Under the pieces are notes generated by a model, which was not told where the DNA came from, ran no database searches, and was given only the letters and a program-made list of their open reading frames with translations. Below, piece by piece: positions 12,601-22,245 of a stretch of DNA of 32,419 nucleotides (the first letter of the stretch is position 1; each line of letters begins with the position of its first letter). The stretch is from assembly GCA_027382625.1 (NCBI GenBank), contig JAJKFJ010018307.1:1-32419 (forward strand), written 5' to 3'. A program made the position numbers and the translations under genes. This DNA comes from Tetmemena sp. SeJ-2015. Its lineage: Eukaryota > Ciliophora > Spirotrichea > Sporadotrichida > Oxytrichidae.

Positions 12601-15600
12601 GATTTAATGATAAATTATTCATTCTGTAGTCTCTAATTTGAAAAGAATCTGTGTTACCCAGAAATATAAATAAAAGATAATAAACGATTAATTCTATAGG
12701 TTTAATATTCCTGTTTGATCGCATGCCTGAATAGTAATCTTGAACTATTTGACTCTAGCTCTCTAAGGAGACCTAGTTGTTTAGCATGATTAGATGGCTG
12801 CTGGGCATGGTTATGATGTTTGAAACTTTAGACATGCTGTTTTGCATATGCTCAGTCACAGAAGTCTCAGTTCCCTTTGAAAATACCTACTCTCCAGCTC
12901 CTTCAGCATTTGGGTTTAGGCTGAAGGTGCTTAGCTTTTTATCATGCAAGCCCTTGAAACCTCTCATCGGGAAATTCTTAGGAGGAGAGCTATCAAGCTT
13001 CTCCTTTCTAGGAGGTTGGACCTCTCTCTCAGTTTTAGAGCCGTCTATCTTTATATTCAAAGACTTCGCCACTCCTTATTTCTTGTCGATCACACCAGAG
13101 AACTCGTTTTAAATTTAGGAAGCGGGATTCAAGAAGTGATCCGTTCTTCTGAAGGTTTGAGGAGGTTGCTTCACGAGATTTGTCTCGGCTGCTATATATA
13201 GCTACTGCTAGTTTTATGGAGATGTTTGTCTCTTTAAATCGCTTATGCAGCTCATGGGCAAGCTCTAAACTATAGCTTCGCTTGAATTCTTCCTAGTAGG
13301 TGGCTCTTTTTGCTCCCCTTGGTTGAAGAAGCTATTCTGATTTGAGAGTAGATTCATCTCTCTGCTTCTCATTTGATCTCTTAAGTTAACTAGTTCGCGT
13401 TAGTAATCCTTTATAGTGATTTGAGGTAGCTTGATATCAAATTTGGAGCGCGTTGGAATCTAAGACTAAGTCCCCTAGAGTTTCCTATTTTACATCGGCA
13501 TCTTACTTGTTTCAGGCTCTAACTAATTCATTCGAGATTCATTGATACCTGTCCTGACATCTTCAGTAGCACCACCATCTTCAATTTAATCATCAAACTT
13601 ATCTCTTTCCTCTTGGCTGTCATCATCCTTGCTTCCTCTACTCTCTTGGCTTCTTCCCACTATTCTTAACTGCAATTACTCTTCCTGGCTTAACTTCTTG
13701 TTCTGAGAGTTCTTCGCCTTTCTCAAAGCTTCCATTGCCTTAAACTTTAGAAATTGATTCGCATAAATGGTGAAAATCATTACAAATGCAAGTATAGTTT
13801 ATTCTTCTAAAGAGAGTTATACATGATATCTCCAAGTGGGACGCCATAATTAAGACCTTAGCCAAGATTAGTACTCATGAGTGACTTCTGTGACTGAGGC
13901 ATGCTTATAAGCCCCATCATTACTCCAGGGTAGTTCTTGCGTTTCTTGTTGAAGTGTTTTAAATCCTAAGTTTTAGCTAGAATCATCTCCTCATCCTCTT
14001 TCCTTTTTAGACCTAAATCGATCTGCTTGTTGATCTCCTGTGATATCAGCTTATTCTAATCCTTAATCTTCTGCATTTAATGATTCATAGTTAATAATGT
14101 GATGATTTTATTTATAGAAAAGCCTTATCTTTGTCTACTTAAATCTTAGCTGAGCTCATGATTTACTCTCTGGTTAAGTTTCTCAAAACTTTCAAGTATT
14201 GGTAGTCTATATTCAAATACTCTTGCAGGTATTGCTTCTCTAAATCTGTGAGAGTAGGGAGAGATGACCTTTTTAAGAAATGGTGGTACTCTATGTCCAA
14301 AAGCCTTTGAGGAAGGGTATCTAGAGAAGTATTTGACATGAAAGAGTTTAGGATAGGCAAAAATTCTTCCCTTGCTAATTAGTAGCTTGCAAAAAATTGA
14401 AGCTAATAAGTTAAATGAAAGCTGTTCTAATCCTTGCTAACTAGAACCTATGTTAACTTTACTGGAGTTTATATCTATGGCTATTCCTCAGGTGCTATCT
14501 TAGTAAGTTCCTAACTCTCTTGTGTGAGAGTGTCTGCTTGATTATCCTTCTCAATTTGAAACCTCCTCATGATTTCTAACTTTAGGGACATGAGTGAGGT
14601 CACATTCACTCTGTTGAAATCAAATCGCTTATCAGCCTCGTAATGCTTTGTATCTTGAAGATTTTTCTTGAGATTTTGAACTTGCCTATTTAGCTCGAAG
14701 GTGAAGCATTCCCACTCGTATTGGATATCCTCGTTGTAGGAGCGATAGTAAGGAGCACCCCTTGAGTCAATTTCAAAGATGCGATTCTCACCTGTAAGCA
14801 TCACTCTATCTATATTAGGCAGGCTTTATAGGACTCCTCCTACAGCCGAGGAGACGTTATGCTCTGAGAAACAGAGCAAATGATTTAGGTTGTTATCGAA
14901 GTACATAACTTTTAGGGGCCTCTCATTATCTATCAACCAGATGCAAACTATTCTCTCCTTGCAAAGTGACGCAAATTGGTTTGACATGCGACTTGGCTAG
15001 CAAATGGAGACAATTTGCTTGCGATGGAAGTTATGGATCTAAAATTTCCTCTCCAGGCTGTTTATCTTTGAAGCTGATTAGTCAATGTTCTCGCTGGTGA
15101 TCATTCCTCTATCATGTCCACATATAAGAGTAGTCTTTATAAGCAATGGGTTAATTCAAAAAGCAGCAAGAGATATCTTGCCAGCATATAGATACACAAG
15201 CTAAAAATCTCTTGATCGTAAAAGACTCAGTTTCTATCTCCCTTACAGAGCCATCCCTACATATTGCATACATCTGAAGCTTGTTTTTAAGATAGAAAGC
15301 ATCGACCACTCGTTCGTTAAATGCTATCTTGTTTTTGAAGGTGCAAGTATTTGTTTTAGCCTCATTTCTGATCTCTATGATGTCGTTCTCACAGATGAAT
15401 ATGACAGAGTAGTTTGGATCATATGGATATCTATCATCATAGAAGAAGCGCTTCTTAGAGATCAACTTCTTATAATCATTCAAGCTGTCTATAGAAGGAG
15501 ATAAATGAGAAAGAAAAGCGGCTTACAATTCTTAAAAGAGGACTTCTTAACGAGATAGTAATTATTGTCATGGTTATCCTTCTCAATGATTTTCACTCTG

Positions 15601-16990
15601 TTTACGTTTCCTTGAAGAGTTTATATTCATGCTTTATATTCTTAGTAATTAATCCCAGAAACTTTCTAGCCATAGTGAAAATATTGATAATAGCAAGCAT
15701 TCGTTATTAATATACTTTATAAGTATAGATATATGTTGACTTAAATCATTCCTTCCTCGTTATAAAATACCAAAATGCCTATGTCGAAATCGATGTCTGC
15801 GTATTTGACCTTTGCAGACTGAGATATTGGAGGCAGAGCTTTTACCTTAAGGTTTATTTGTGCTTTTCACACTCTCCCTAGCTTTATTATTGGCTAAGAA
15901 AGGGCTATTCGATATGGATGGAGTACCACTCTGGTTTTAGGTATTATTCTATGCGCCTTCTCCATTTTACACTTTCCTTGGGAATTCAAAAGCCTTAGAG
16001 TGCTTCTTTTTCGGGGAATTAGAAGATGCGACGTCTTAACACTTAGGCAGTATGTCTTCACACGATATCTTCAGAGCTTGGAATAAAATTCCATGTTTTA
16101 GCTACCTCCAGAGCTTGAATCTATTTATCTGAGTTCATCTAATCGCTAGAACACCATCTCTCCATAGTTATTGTGCATCACGAGGAATTCACTACTCTTG
16201 TCACCTGAGAAAAGCAGTTCATCTTTTCTAATGATGATAATCTTGGATTTTAGGATTTGCTCTTTCCCAGTTGAGTACTCGAAAACTGAATAAGTCAAAA
16301 AGTTGTGATGTGCGACATTACTTAAATTGGTTCATCCATTCTCAATGACTAAGAAGTGTAACTTGTAAGCGTTTTGCATAATTTGATAGTCGTTATCCTA
16401 GATTGAGTGAGGATAAAGCTGCTCAAGCTATTTTTCAAAATTAACTTAAGAAATTAAAATTGAGACATCACATGCTTCAGTGCAGGGGAGCTTTTATATA
16501 AAGATCTCATTTTTTATTTTGAAAAAAAAACATTAATATTCTTCCTCTTGCAATTGAAAACTCATAAATGGTGCCATCTTCATTCATAATAAGTCAAAAG
16601 AAAGATCTTATCTCTAATTTAAGAAAGAAAAGAAGTCTATAGCACATTCTGCAAAAAGCTGAATATTCTTAATTTCTCTTGTTTTTTTTTGTTATGACTC
16701 CTAAAGCACAGTGACAGCATTGAAGTTGATAGTACAAAGTTGAGCTGACTAGCCTTATTTGGAAGCAAGATCCTTCGTGAAAGATCAGCCTGAAAATACT
16801 TTGTCAATGGAGTCTCCATCTCACTGACTATGTTGAATTGGAGAAGAAATTATTTCATCAGCGTTTTTTGGTTGTAAGACCACATCTTCTGGTGCTCACT
16901 TTATAGATTTGAACCTTCCCAAGCGCTCAGCAAATTACAAAGTCATTTTACCCTCCAGACCCTAATGAAAATAAGCCTGCAAGATTAATT
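9679..16990 (-). CDS. very large WD40 / coiled-coil / EF-hand protein, many IESs
   Basis: Not named. Minus-strand exons can be joined from about 16990 to a TGA at 9679-9681. The N-terminal third has beta-propeller-like repeats (GKVQIYKV, DGTIYEFSI, IDFDIGILVFYNEEG, ASLCKERIVCIWLID, TLICGHDRGMIT). A helical part follows (FTFELNRQVQNLKKNL; SLKLEIMRRFQIEKDN), then a long Gln/Ser-rich disordered stretch (13700-11050), then an EF-hand-like loop DEKDVDTDTISKEDLKK made by joining across the IES at 10776, a Gln-rich coiled coil, and a tail with EKWLMRKVGKCVELIDHG. Propeller plus helix plus EF-hand suggests an axonemal or cytoskeletal scaffold, but that is inference. Sixteen IESs and one intron are placed inside. 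The C-terminal 65 codons before 9679 are weakly coding-like, so the real stop may be earlier after another IES. The 5' end is uncertain; the next feature may be its N-terminus. Confidence 0.6.
10080..10121. other. IES, pointer AGCTC (minus), 42 bp
   Basis: GAGCT on the plus strand at 10080 and 10122. Excision removes an in-frame TGA and joins GTFEEQA to RGSGQMWRN. Confidence 0.75.
10254..10300. other. IES, pointer AGTATG (minus), 47 bp
   Basis: CATACT at 10254 and 10301. Excision joins NRKNLEQY to VREQIIEKWLMRK and removes a TGA at 10251-10253 from the reading frame. Confidence 0.8.
10776..10813. other. IES, pointer GACACA (minus), 38 bp
   Basis: TGTGTC at 10776 and 10814. Excision assembles the EF-hand-like loop from DEKDVDT and DTISKEDLKK. 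Confidence 0.8.
10976..11006. other. IES, pointer GGT (minus), 31 bp
   Basis: ACC at 10976 and 11007, in matching phase. Excision joins TENNLEKG to GYQRNDQFYEGED. The pointer is only 3 bp, so the exact borders are less sure. Confidence 0.6.
11225..11282. other. IES, pointer TCCC (minus), 58 bp
   Basis: GGGA at 11225 and 11283. Excision joins KTGVSPNKS to PLKYNQALKLNK; a GT-AG intron at nearly the same place would run into TGA. Confidence 0.75.
12377..12408. other. IES, pointer TTTGAATA (minus), 32 bp
   Basis: TATTCAAA at 12377 and 12409, an 8-bp repeat. Excision joins TSQAVVSNFE to QVWIVLQLN in frame. Confidence 0.7.
13757..13800. other. IES, pointer GAAT (minus), 44 bp
   Basis: ATTC at 13757 and 13801. 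Excision joins IMYNSLQKN to QFLKFKAMEALRK and removes TGA. Confidence 0.75.
14061..14122. other. IES, pointer TAAGG (minus), 62 bp
   Basis: CCTTA at 14061 and 14123. Excision joins AKIQVDKDK to DQNKLISQEINKQ. Confidence 0.75.
15134..15209. other. IES, pointer AAGA (minus), 76 bp
   Basis: TCTT at 15134 and 15210. Excision joins IETESFTIK to TTLICGHDRGMI within the propeller. Confidence 0.7.
15489..15526 (-). other. spliceosomal intron, 38 nt
   Basis: Minus-strand GTAAGC start and TATAG end. Removal joins KKSSFKN to YSLNDYKKLISKK in frame and removes a TGA just before the second exon. Confidence 0.75.
15622..15729. other. IES, pointer ATATA (minus), 108 bp
   Basis: TATAT at 15622 and 15730, same phase. 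Excision joins GMIQVNI to QTLQGNVNRVKII and removes a TGA. Short AT-rich pointers recur by chance, so borders are moderately sure. Confidence 0.6.
15814..15832. other. very short IES, pointer TCTGC (minus), 19 bp
   Basis: GCAGA at 15814 and 15833. Both flanking reading frames are strongly coding-like and differ by one; removing 19 bp joins NKPQGKSSA to KVKYADIDFDIG. Confidence 0.7.
16316..16336. other. very short IES, pointer AATG (minus), 21 bp
   Basis: CATT at 16316 and 16337. The insert holds an in-frame TGA; excision joins LHFLVIEN to VAHHNFLTYSVF. Confidence 0.7.
16496..16535. other. IES, pointer ATAT (minus), 40 bp
   Basis: ATAT at 16496 and 16536. Excision joins EFSIARGRI to QKLPCTEACDVS and removes TGA. 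Confidence 0.6.
16576..16604. other. IES, pointer AAGAT (minus), 29 bp
   Basis: ATCTT at 16576 and 16605. Excision joins FFSFLNQRQD to GTIYEFSIARGR, giving a propeller-like strand pair. Confidence 0.65.
16745..16823. other. probable IES, pointer TAGTCAG (minus), 79 bp
   Basis: CTGACTA at 16745 and 16824 (7 bp). Excision leads into the frame AQLCTINFNAVTVLQE. A competing reading uses CAACTT and a 14-bp insert nearby from another upstream frame; I cannot separate them by eye. Confidence 0.45.
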
Positions 16991-17019
16991 AAAAGTTTAT
17001 GTTTAATTATCATCAATTA

Positions 17020-17765
17020 TATAGTGGAGATTTGATCCTGATTTTACCTATCCTTCATCTTTCTACTTTGAGGGTTATTCTGTATTTGAAATTGATAACT
17101 TCAATTCTTATTTTTACTGCCCAAGGCCCTTTAAGCTTCCAAATAGACCTGCTAAGGGATTGGAAAATAATTAGCTACATAAATATACTATAGATTAGTT
17201 TGGAAGGTGCTTTGCTTTCATTTTGCTATTTTGAAGCATAAGCTTTATCTTCTTTTAAAGCTTGTTAACTTGGATTTTAGTTAGTTTGAGAGGACGTTTG
17301 TTGCAATTGGTTGAGTCCAAGTAAGGGAACTGAAAGAGATTTAAAAAGACTGAGTGGATGCTACTGCTCTTGCTATGATGTGCTGCTATTCTTTATCTCT
17401 TGCCCTTAGTTTGGAATTAAGATAGTTTAGTTAATGAGTGTAGGTTATTAAGCTCCTTATCTTTGCAGATTGACTTAATCAGGTGTGGTAGTCAAATTCG
17501 CATAATTCTCGTTGTTTCCATTCCTTTCAGATTATAGAATCTTTGAAAATAAAGTTTATCTTATTATAGATGCTATAAAGCAAGATTTCCCTGTCTTGAA
17601 TAAATTTGCAGTTGACGCATTTCTTTTCTTGGTTGAGTTGAGAGTCGAGTTCAGTGTGCGCCTTGGTCAAGTAGTCACTTTCTAGTTCAAGCAATATAAC
17701 TTGATGTTCAAGTCTCTTCATGCACTTTATTTAGTCCTCTATCTCTGTAAGTGCCTCCACTCCAT
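17020..17765 (-). CDS. coiled-coil exons with CxxC, possibly 5' part of next gene
   Basis: Minus-strand blocks: MEALTEIEDQIKCMKRLEHQ from 17765, then a heptad-like helix with LELESDYLTKAHTELDSQL and a CVNC pair, then LNYLNSKLRARDKEQQH around 17400, then Lys/Gln/Ser-rich blocks (KAYASKQQNESKAPSK; EQPSKQKDEGQVKSG) down to about 17020. Frames change between blocks with TGA in the gaps, so several IESs are likely but not placed. There is no clear stop before the WD40 blocks that begin near 16990, so this may simply be the N-terminus of that protein. Function unknown. Confidence 0.4.
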
Positions 17766-17883
17766 ACTATTTTCAATAACCAATTGCTTTAAATTTCCAA
17801 GATTCTTTGAAGTATTTGAGAAGAGTCACACACACATTCACAATGCATTATACATGTTAAGGAAAGGACTTTATTAGAAACTT

Positions 17884-17913
17884 AAAGTAAAGTAAAGTAA
17901 AGTAAAGTAAAGT
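17884..17913. repeat. (AAAGT)6 microsatellite
   Basis: Six perfect tandem copies of AAAGT, in the short non-coding gap between two minus-strand genes. Confidence 0.95.
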
Positions 17914-17945
17914 AAAATTTTAGGAATGGAATTAATAATCAATTT

Positions 17946-20182
17946 CAAATCTCAGCACTTAAAAGTACTAGATAAGAAACCGTACTATTATCCTATGTAA
18001 TATTAGAAACTTAAACTGTCTTCAGCTCATGGATTTCTTGCTAGAAAAGAAAAATTTAGCAAGCAACCATTAAATAAGAGTTAGTATTTATTAATTGAGT
18101 CGTCTCATCGTTTACATTCAAAACAAATTCAATAATCATCTTGCCAGCAGAGCCTGAAAAATTTCTTTATTATAGATATATCCTTATAAACAAGGATCAG
18201 ATGAGTAGGGAGCATCATCATAAAAAAGAAGGAAGGATATATTTTGACTTCGTTCCTTGAAGACCTAGTTGCAGAAACTTTCTTCCTCACTTATTCAGCT
18301 ATTACTTTATTAATTTTCCTTTGCAGTAATGAAGTTTTCGTAGCTTGGGATTTTGAATTTGGAGGCAAAGATATGTTAAAATTTAAAGTGAAAATGTTGA
18401 TTATCTTCAGGAAAATGTCTTTGTTGCTAAGAGGCTTGTAGCTACCTCTTATAATTTGTATAATGACCATATTTTTAAAATGCAAGGTATTTTATATAAG
18501 AGAGTTGTAAGCATTGGTGAATATTCTTCCTCTTCAAATTAAGTGAAAGTAAACTGAGTGTAATAATATTGTCTGACCATGATTGCTTCTTGCTTAAAAG
18601 ATCTTCTTTTAAAAATGTGCTCGATGGTGTAGAGCTCAGATAAATAAATGCTAAAATTCTTTTGGACCTCACTTTCATTTAATGCTGACTATTTTTTCTT
18701 GTCTGCTTTGCTTAATAGTGAATCTGAATAAGCAGGTTGGAAAAGTTCTACGATATCAATGCTCTGTGGCCTCAAAATGTATAGCTATCTGCATCCATTC
18801 CAATTTAATCTTAAACTCAAGCTCTTTGGCTTTCTTATGCTGCTAGTGTACGAAAAATTTAGAAGCATAAAAAGAGGGAGGAGCTTTCAGGTGGTACGAG
18901 AATCTATTAACGAGTAAGAGAGTTGTCAATAGAAATTTTTCAAATTTGGATTAGAGTATGATACGAAAGGGAATACAGCTTCTTCATTCATAAGAAGTAT
19001 CCCTCCAGAAAAGAAGACGTATTAGGTAATAACTTATATAGAATTAGCTGAATGACAGGGCCCTTAACTGATTTCAAGTGTCTGAACATAAGCATTTAAA
19101 TATGCTTATTGCTTAACTATATCCCACACGACTAGCTTCTTAAAGTTGTTACTGTAGATTATTGCAAACTCCTAAACATAGCTTGACCTTAAGTTGAATT
19201 TCCTGTCGTGGATGCCCTAGTTAGCTATAGCCTGGGTCTTTTGAGCTGACTAATAGCAGTCAACATGATGAGCCTGAAAACTCCTCATGCCCATGAGCAA
19301 TCTTCTGGCAGTCGTCAATGCTGAAGTTGTAGGCCAGAGTGCCCTCATTCGTATTCCAAACCGAAATCTCATTTACAATACTTGACTGGCACACCATAGC
19401 ATCCATCTCAACATCATATAGAATTAGTAAATGAAATGAATCCTATATTCAAGCCTATAGAATTGGAGTAGGCCCATGTTGAAGTATATATTCTTTCTAT
19501 TACTGAGGACAACTTCAAAGCTTGAAAATCTTTTAAACTGATTAGAGAACTTGCTCTGAGCCCCTTTATTGTGTCTCTTCGGTTGTCGGTCCGCGATTTC
19601 ATATACCCATATCCTTATTTACTTATAATCTTTGGTCAGAGTAAGAATCTCCTCGCTTTTTTGATTAACTTTGAGATCGAATATTCCATTTTAATCAGCT
19701 GCAGGGTCTGTCCCCTTATCCAAGTGGGAATTGAAGAAGAGGAGCTGTTTCTTATTCTTGACAGTAACCCAGCAGTTCTTGAGAATTAAGGGCTATATGT
19801 GCTCGATTAAATCATGCTTCATGAGAAGCTCAGATTTACCTTAGGGCTCATTTAAAATGTCACTGAAGGTGCGCTGGGCAGTCACCTTACTTTTCGTGAC
19901 AGAGAAGAGACAGAGAGAGGAATTACTCTGATACATGATTTGCTTACTCATGTAGTTTAATCCCATGAAGTTAATTGGTTGCAACTTAAATACTTTAACA
20001 TCTTCTGGCTTGTCTATCTTTGGTTTGGTGGGTGACGAACTCACAAAATTTGGATTGGGTGGGGGCTTGACGAGAATTTGAGTTTCCTGGATCGGTAACT
20101 GACATTGAAATTTGAACATACTCAAGAGAAAATTAATCAGCAAACTTGTCATCCTCCTCTGCACTCTTGTTCTACCCTCCAT
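17946..20182 (-). CDS. WD40-repeat protein with helical C-terminal half
   Basis: Not named. Starts at ATG 20182 (MEGRTRVQRRMTSLL), ends at TGA 17946-17948. The first half contains WD40-type repeats ending in IRIWVYDV, ISVWNTNEG and KKLVVWDIV, with inter-strand blocks such as IFDLKVNQKSEEILTLTKD. The second half is helical and aromatic-rich (ELEFKIKLEWMQIAIHFE; IVELFQPAYSDSLLSKAD; EHIFKRRSFKQEAIMVRQ), with a Lys-rich block and SGSAGKMIIEFVLNVND near the end. Two IESs are placed (19268, 19414); frame changes near 18900, 18750, 18450 and 18200 show there are more. Propeller plus helices suits a scaffold or intraflagellar/vesicle-coat type protein, but no family is recognised with confidence. Confidence 0.6.
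19268..19292. other. short IES, pointer GCTCAT (minus), 25 bp
   Basis: ATGAGC at 19268 and 19293. Excision joins SIDDCQKIAH to HVDCYQSAQKTQA in frame. Confidence 0.75.
19414..19598. other. IES, pointer TATATGA (minus), 185 bp
   Basis: TCATATA at 19414 and 19599. Excision joins DYKQIRIWVY to DVEMDAMVCQSS, making a normal WD40 repeat boundary. The insert is itself open in part, so an alternative with several smaller IESs exists. Confidence 0.6.
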
Positions 20183-20401
20183 TATGCATTTAGCAGCATA
20201 TGGGAAATAATTATTTGAGGTATAATCTTTGAAAAGAGTCCGAGATTTGATTCTTAACTCATTTTTATTTATTAAAGAATTTATTAAAGCAAGATTAGAA
20301 GAAAGTTATTAAACTTCGATAATTATCATTACAATCTCATAAAGATTTTCACTTTTATAACAAGGAGTTAATCATTCACTCTTCCTAAATCATATGCAGT
20401 G

Positions 20402-21961
20402 TCAATCAGCCTCTGCGATATGCTTGGACTGCCTGCAGCCTGGATTGCACTTCATGCATCTCCAGCAGCAAGAGTAGTACTCAGCGCTGCCACAGCCCTT
20501 GCAGCTGAAGTATTTCAACTTGCCAAAGTGGTGTGAGCAAGTAAGATCCCCATTCTCATTCAATCTGAACATCTTCTTGCAGTTGACTGGATATTAGAGA
20601 AGTCAATCAAGTATTATTATAGTGGCTTAAAATTGATCCACTCCAAGGTCATCATTGATTCCAAGCTCCGCAAACATTTGCTGTTTAAACTGCTCGACCT
20701 CTTGTTCTTCATTCAAAGGATTCTTCTCCTTCGATTCTTTGAAAATAGGTGATCTATCTTATAGAGTCACCTAAAGGTTTTGCTTTTCAAGCTCAGCTTA
20801 GTTAGAAACTTACTTATCATATCTATATTGTCTATCTTTTCTTGCTAGACTGCATATACCCTTTATTCTTCCTCTCTCAGGTGAGCGATAAGTTGCTCAA
20901 TTTAATCCTTGAGGTCTTTATTTTCTAATGTAGCTTGGTCTAAATTCTGGTTGTACATTTCCAGGATTTGGCGCACCTCCTCCTCACTCAGAACAGCCTC
21001 TTTGTGACGATCCAGAACAACCAAGGGAGAAATCACATCGTCCGCATAGATATCCTCATTTGCTTTTTAACGAGTGATAATTACTGAAGATATATAAAAA
21101 GCTTGGCCATTAGGACCATGACTGCTTCTTCCCCGACTCAGTCCTCTTCCTCTGTTACCATTAAAAGTAGAGACAACGCAAATATCTGATAAGAGTTGAA
21201 TTAAGGTTGACATCCTCATACCTGCCTCCTCTGTCGTCTCCTTGCCTGAGGAAAGGGTTGTTGCTATGCGAGGAAGCATAGGCATTCATAGTAGTTGCTC
21301 TCTATCTACCCCCTGCTACAACTATCCCTCCAGCCATGTTATCCTCATCGTGAACGATAATCGGCTGACCTATAAAATCATCGGGCTCATCTCTATTATT
21401 CGAAACAGAGGCTGTTGAAGATTGCAAGATGGTGCTGGGGATAGTTTGAATAGATAATAAGGCATTTTAGTTAATGGAAAGATAGCAGTGAGTTGATTGG
21501 TAGTTCTTCCATTGCTAGTTGCTCTGCTATTTCCTTAAAATCCAACATTCATGCCGCTTCCTCCAGCAGATCCTCTACTCACTAATCCTCTGGCGTTAGA
21601 GCTACTACCTCCGCCTACCGCGTTAATGGTGTTGAAATTTCCTCCTCCTGGCTATCTAGAGCCTGCTGGTCTATTTCTTTCTTGGTCTAGGCCTTAACTG
21701 CTTCCAGTTCTTGCGTTGTTGTAAACTACAGAGTGAGAATTGGAGGAGAGATTGTTGTCGTTATTATGCTGTAGGATGGAAATGCTGCTGTTGATAGGGT
21801 GATTTGTGTTCCCTTGAGATTAGCTGTTGGCTGCTTGGCTACTATTTTTGTTCCCTCCACTTACCAGATTCATAAATAATTCAAGCCTTAAAACATTTTG
21901 TTAGAATGAGATTAGAAATAGCTCTGATGTTCCTCCAGAGAGCATCTCTTGCTGAAGTCAT
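20402..21961 (-). CDS. Asn/Gly/Ser-rich protein with coiled coil and Cys-rich zinc-type tail
   Basis: Not recognised. ATG at 21961 (MTSARDALWRNIR) to TGA 20402-20404. Removing five IESs and one 17-nt intron (273 nt in all) leaves exactly 429 codons, 428 residues. Order: residues about 20-190 are low complexity, rich in Asn, Gly, Ser and Gln with RG motifs (GGGNFNTINAVGGG; GRGLSRGRSSHG); about 220-340 is a charged coiled coil (VLSEEEVRQILEMYNQN; IEQLIAHLREEE); about 370-428 is a Cys/His cluster (NCKKMF, LTCSHHFG, FSCKGCGS, SCCWRCMKCNPGC), which suggests zinc binding but matches no ring or finger type I can name. RG-rich plus zinc-type modules are common in RNA-associated proteins, but that is inference. 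A divergent promoter region separates it from the Rab gene. Confidence 0.75.
20586..20639. other. IES, pointer AGT (minus), 54 bp
   Basis: ACT at 20586 and 20640. Excision removes a TGA and joins GINDDLGV to NCKKMFRLNENG. The pointer is only 3 bp. Confidence 0.6.
20797..20813 (-). other. candidate 17-nt spliceosomal intron
   Basis: Minus-strand GTAAGTTTCTAACTAAG: consensus donor, a CTAAC branch-like core and AAG acceptor. Removal joins KIDNIDMI to TELEKQNLQVTL in frame and is needed for the 429-codon total. No direct repeat spaced 17 bp flanks it, so it does not fit an IES. Confidence 0.6.
21062..21100. other. IES, pointer AAGC (minus), 39 bp
   Basis: GCTT at 21062 and 21101. Excision joins SSHGPNGQA to NEDIYADDVISP. 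Confidence 0.75.
21148..21226. other. IES, pointer ACAGAGGA (minus), 79 bp
   Basis: TCCTCTGT at 21148 and 21227, an 8-bp repeat in matching phase. Excision joins LRQGDDRG to RGLSRGRSS. Confidence 0.8.
21440..21480. other. IES, pointer CTATC (minus), 41 bp
   Basis: GATAG at 21440 and 21481. Excision joins TTNQLTAI to PSTILQSSTASVS. Confidence 0.8.
21866..21908. other. IES, pointer AATCT (minus), 43 bp
   Basis: AGATT at 21866 and 21909. Excision joins WRNIRAISNL to VSGGNKNSSQ and supports the start at 21961 over an internal ATG at 21873. Confidence 0.7.
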
Positions 21962-22245
21962 AGGTGATGATCTGCTGTCTCTATCGCTGTCCATTCGAGT
22001 ATCTTTTCTCTTTCTCTAACTTTGTTTGAATTATTTGTTTTAGGATTTTGGAGTAATTTTGTGAATAATATTGTCTCTTTTTCTCTATAACGAGTGTTTA
22101 TATATTTTCTTATTTTATAATTCTTCAATTCAAAATTTCTTTCCATCCATCCAATACCTAATTTCAATCTTCATAATTACTGATTCCTATAACTTATCAT
22201 AAAATAAATATAAGAGTCGATTTATAAATTAGCATCAGAAACAAA
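21962..22245. promoter_or_regulatory. divergent intergenic region
   Basis: AT-rich 284 bp between the Cys-rich gene and the Rab gene, which point away from each other. The open frame inside on the minus strand has no coding character. Presumably holds both promoters; no specific element identified. Confidence 0.4.

Noticed and set aside
16300..19620. TGA read as Trp in the WD40 genes
   Set aside because: Several in-frame TGAs sit where Trp would be plausible, but for most of them short IESs with matching pointers remove the TGA and improve the protein. Trp is TGG throughout the condensin and MYCBPAP-like genes.
21958..22167. Minus-strand open frame with Lys/Asn/Glu-rich composition
   Set aside because: It lies in the AT-rich divergent promoter region upstream of a better-supported start at 21961 and has no coding-like pattern.
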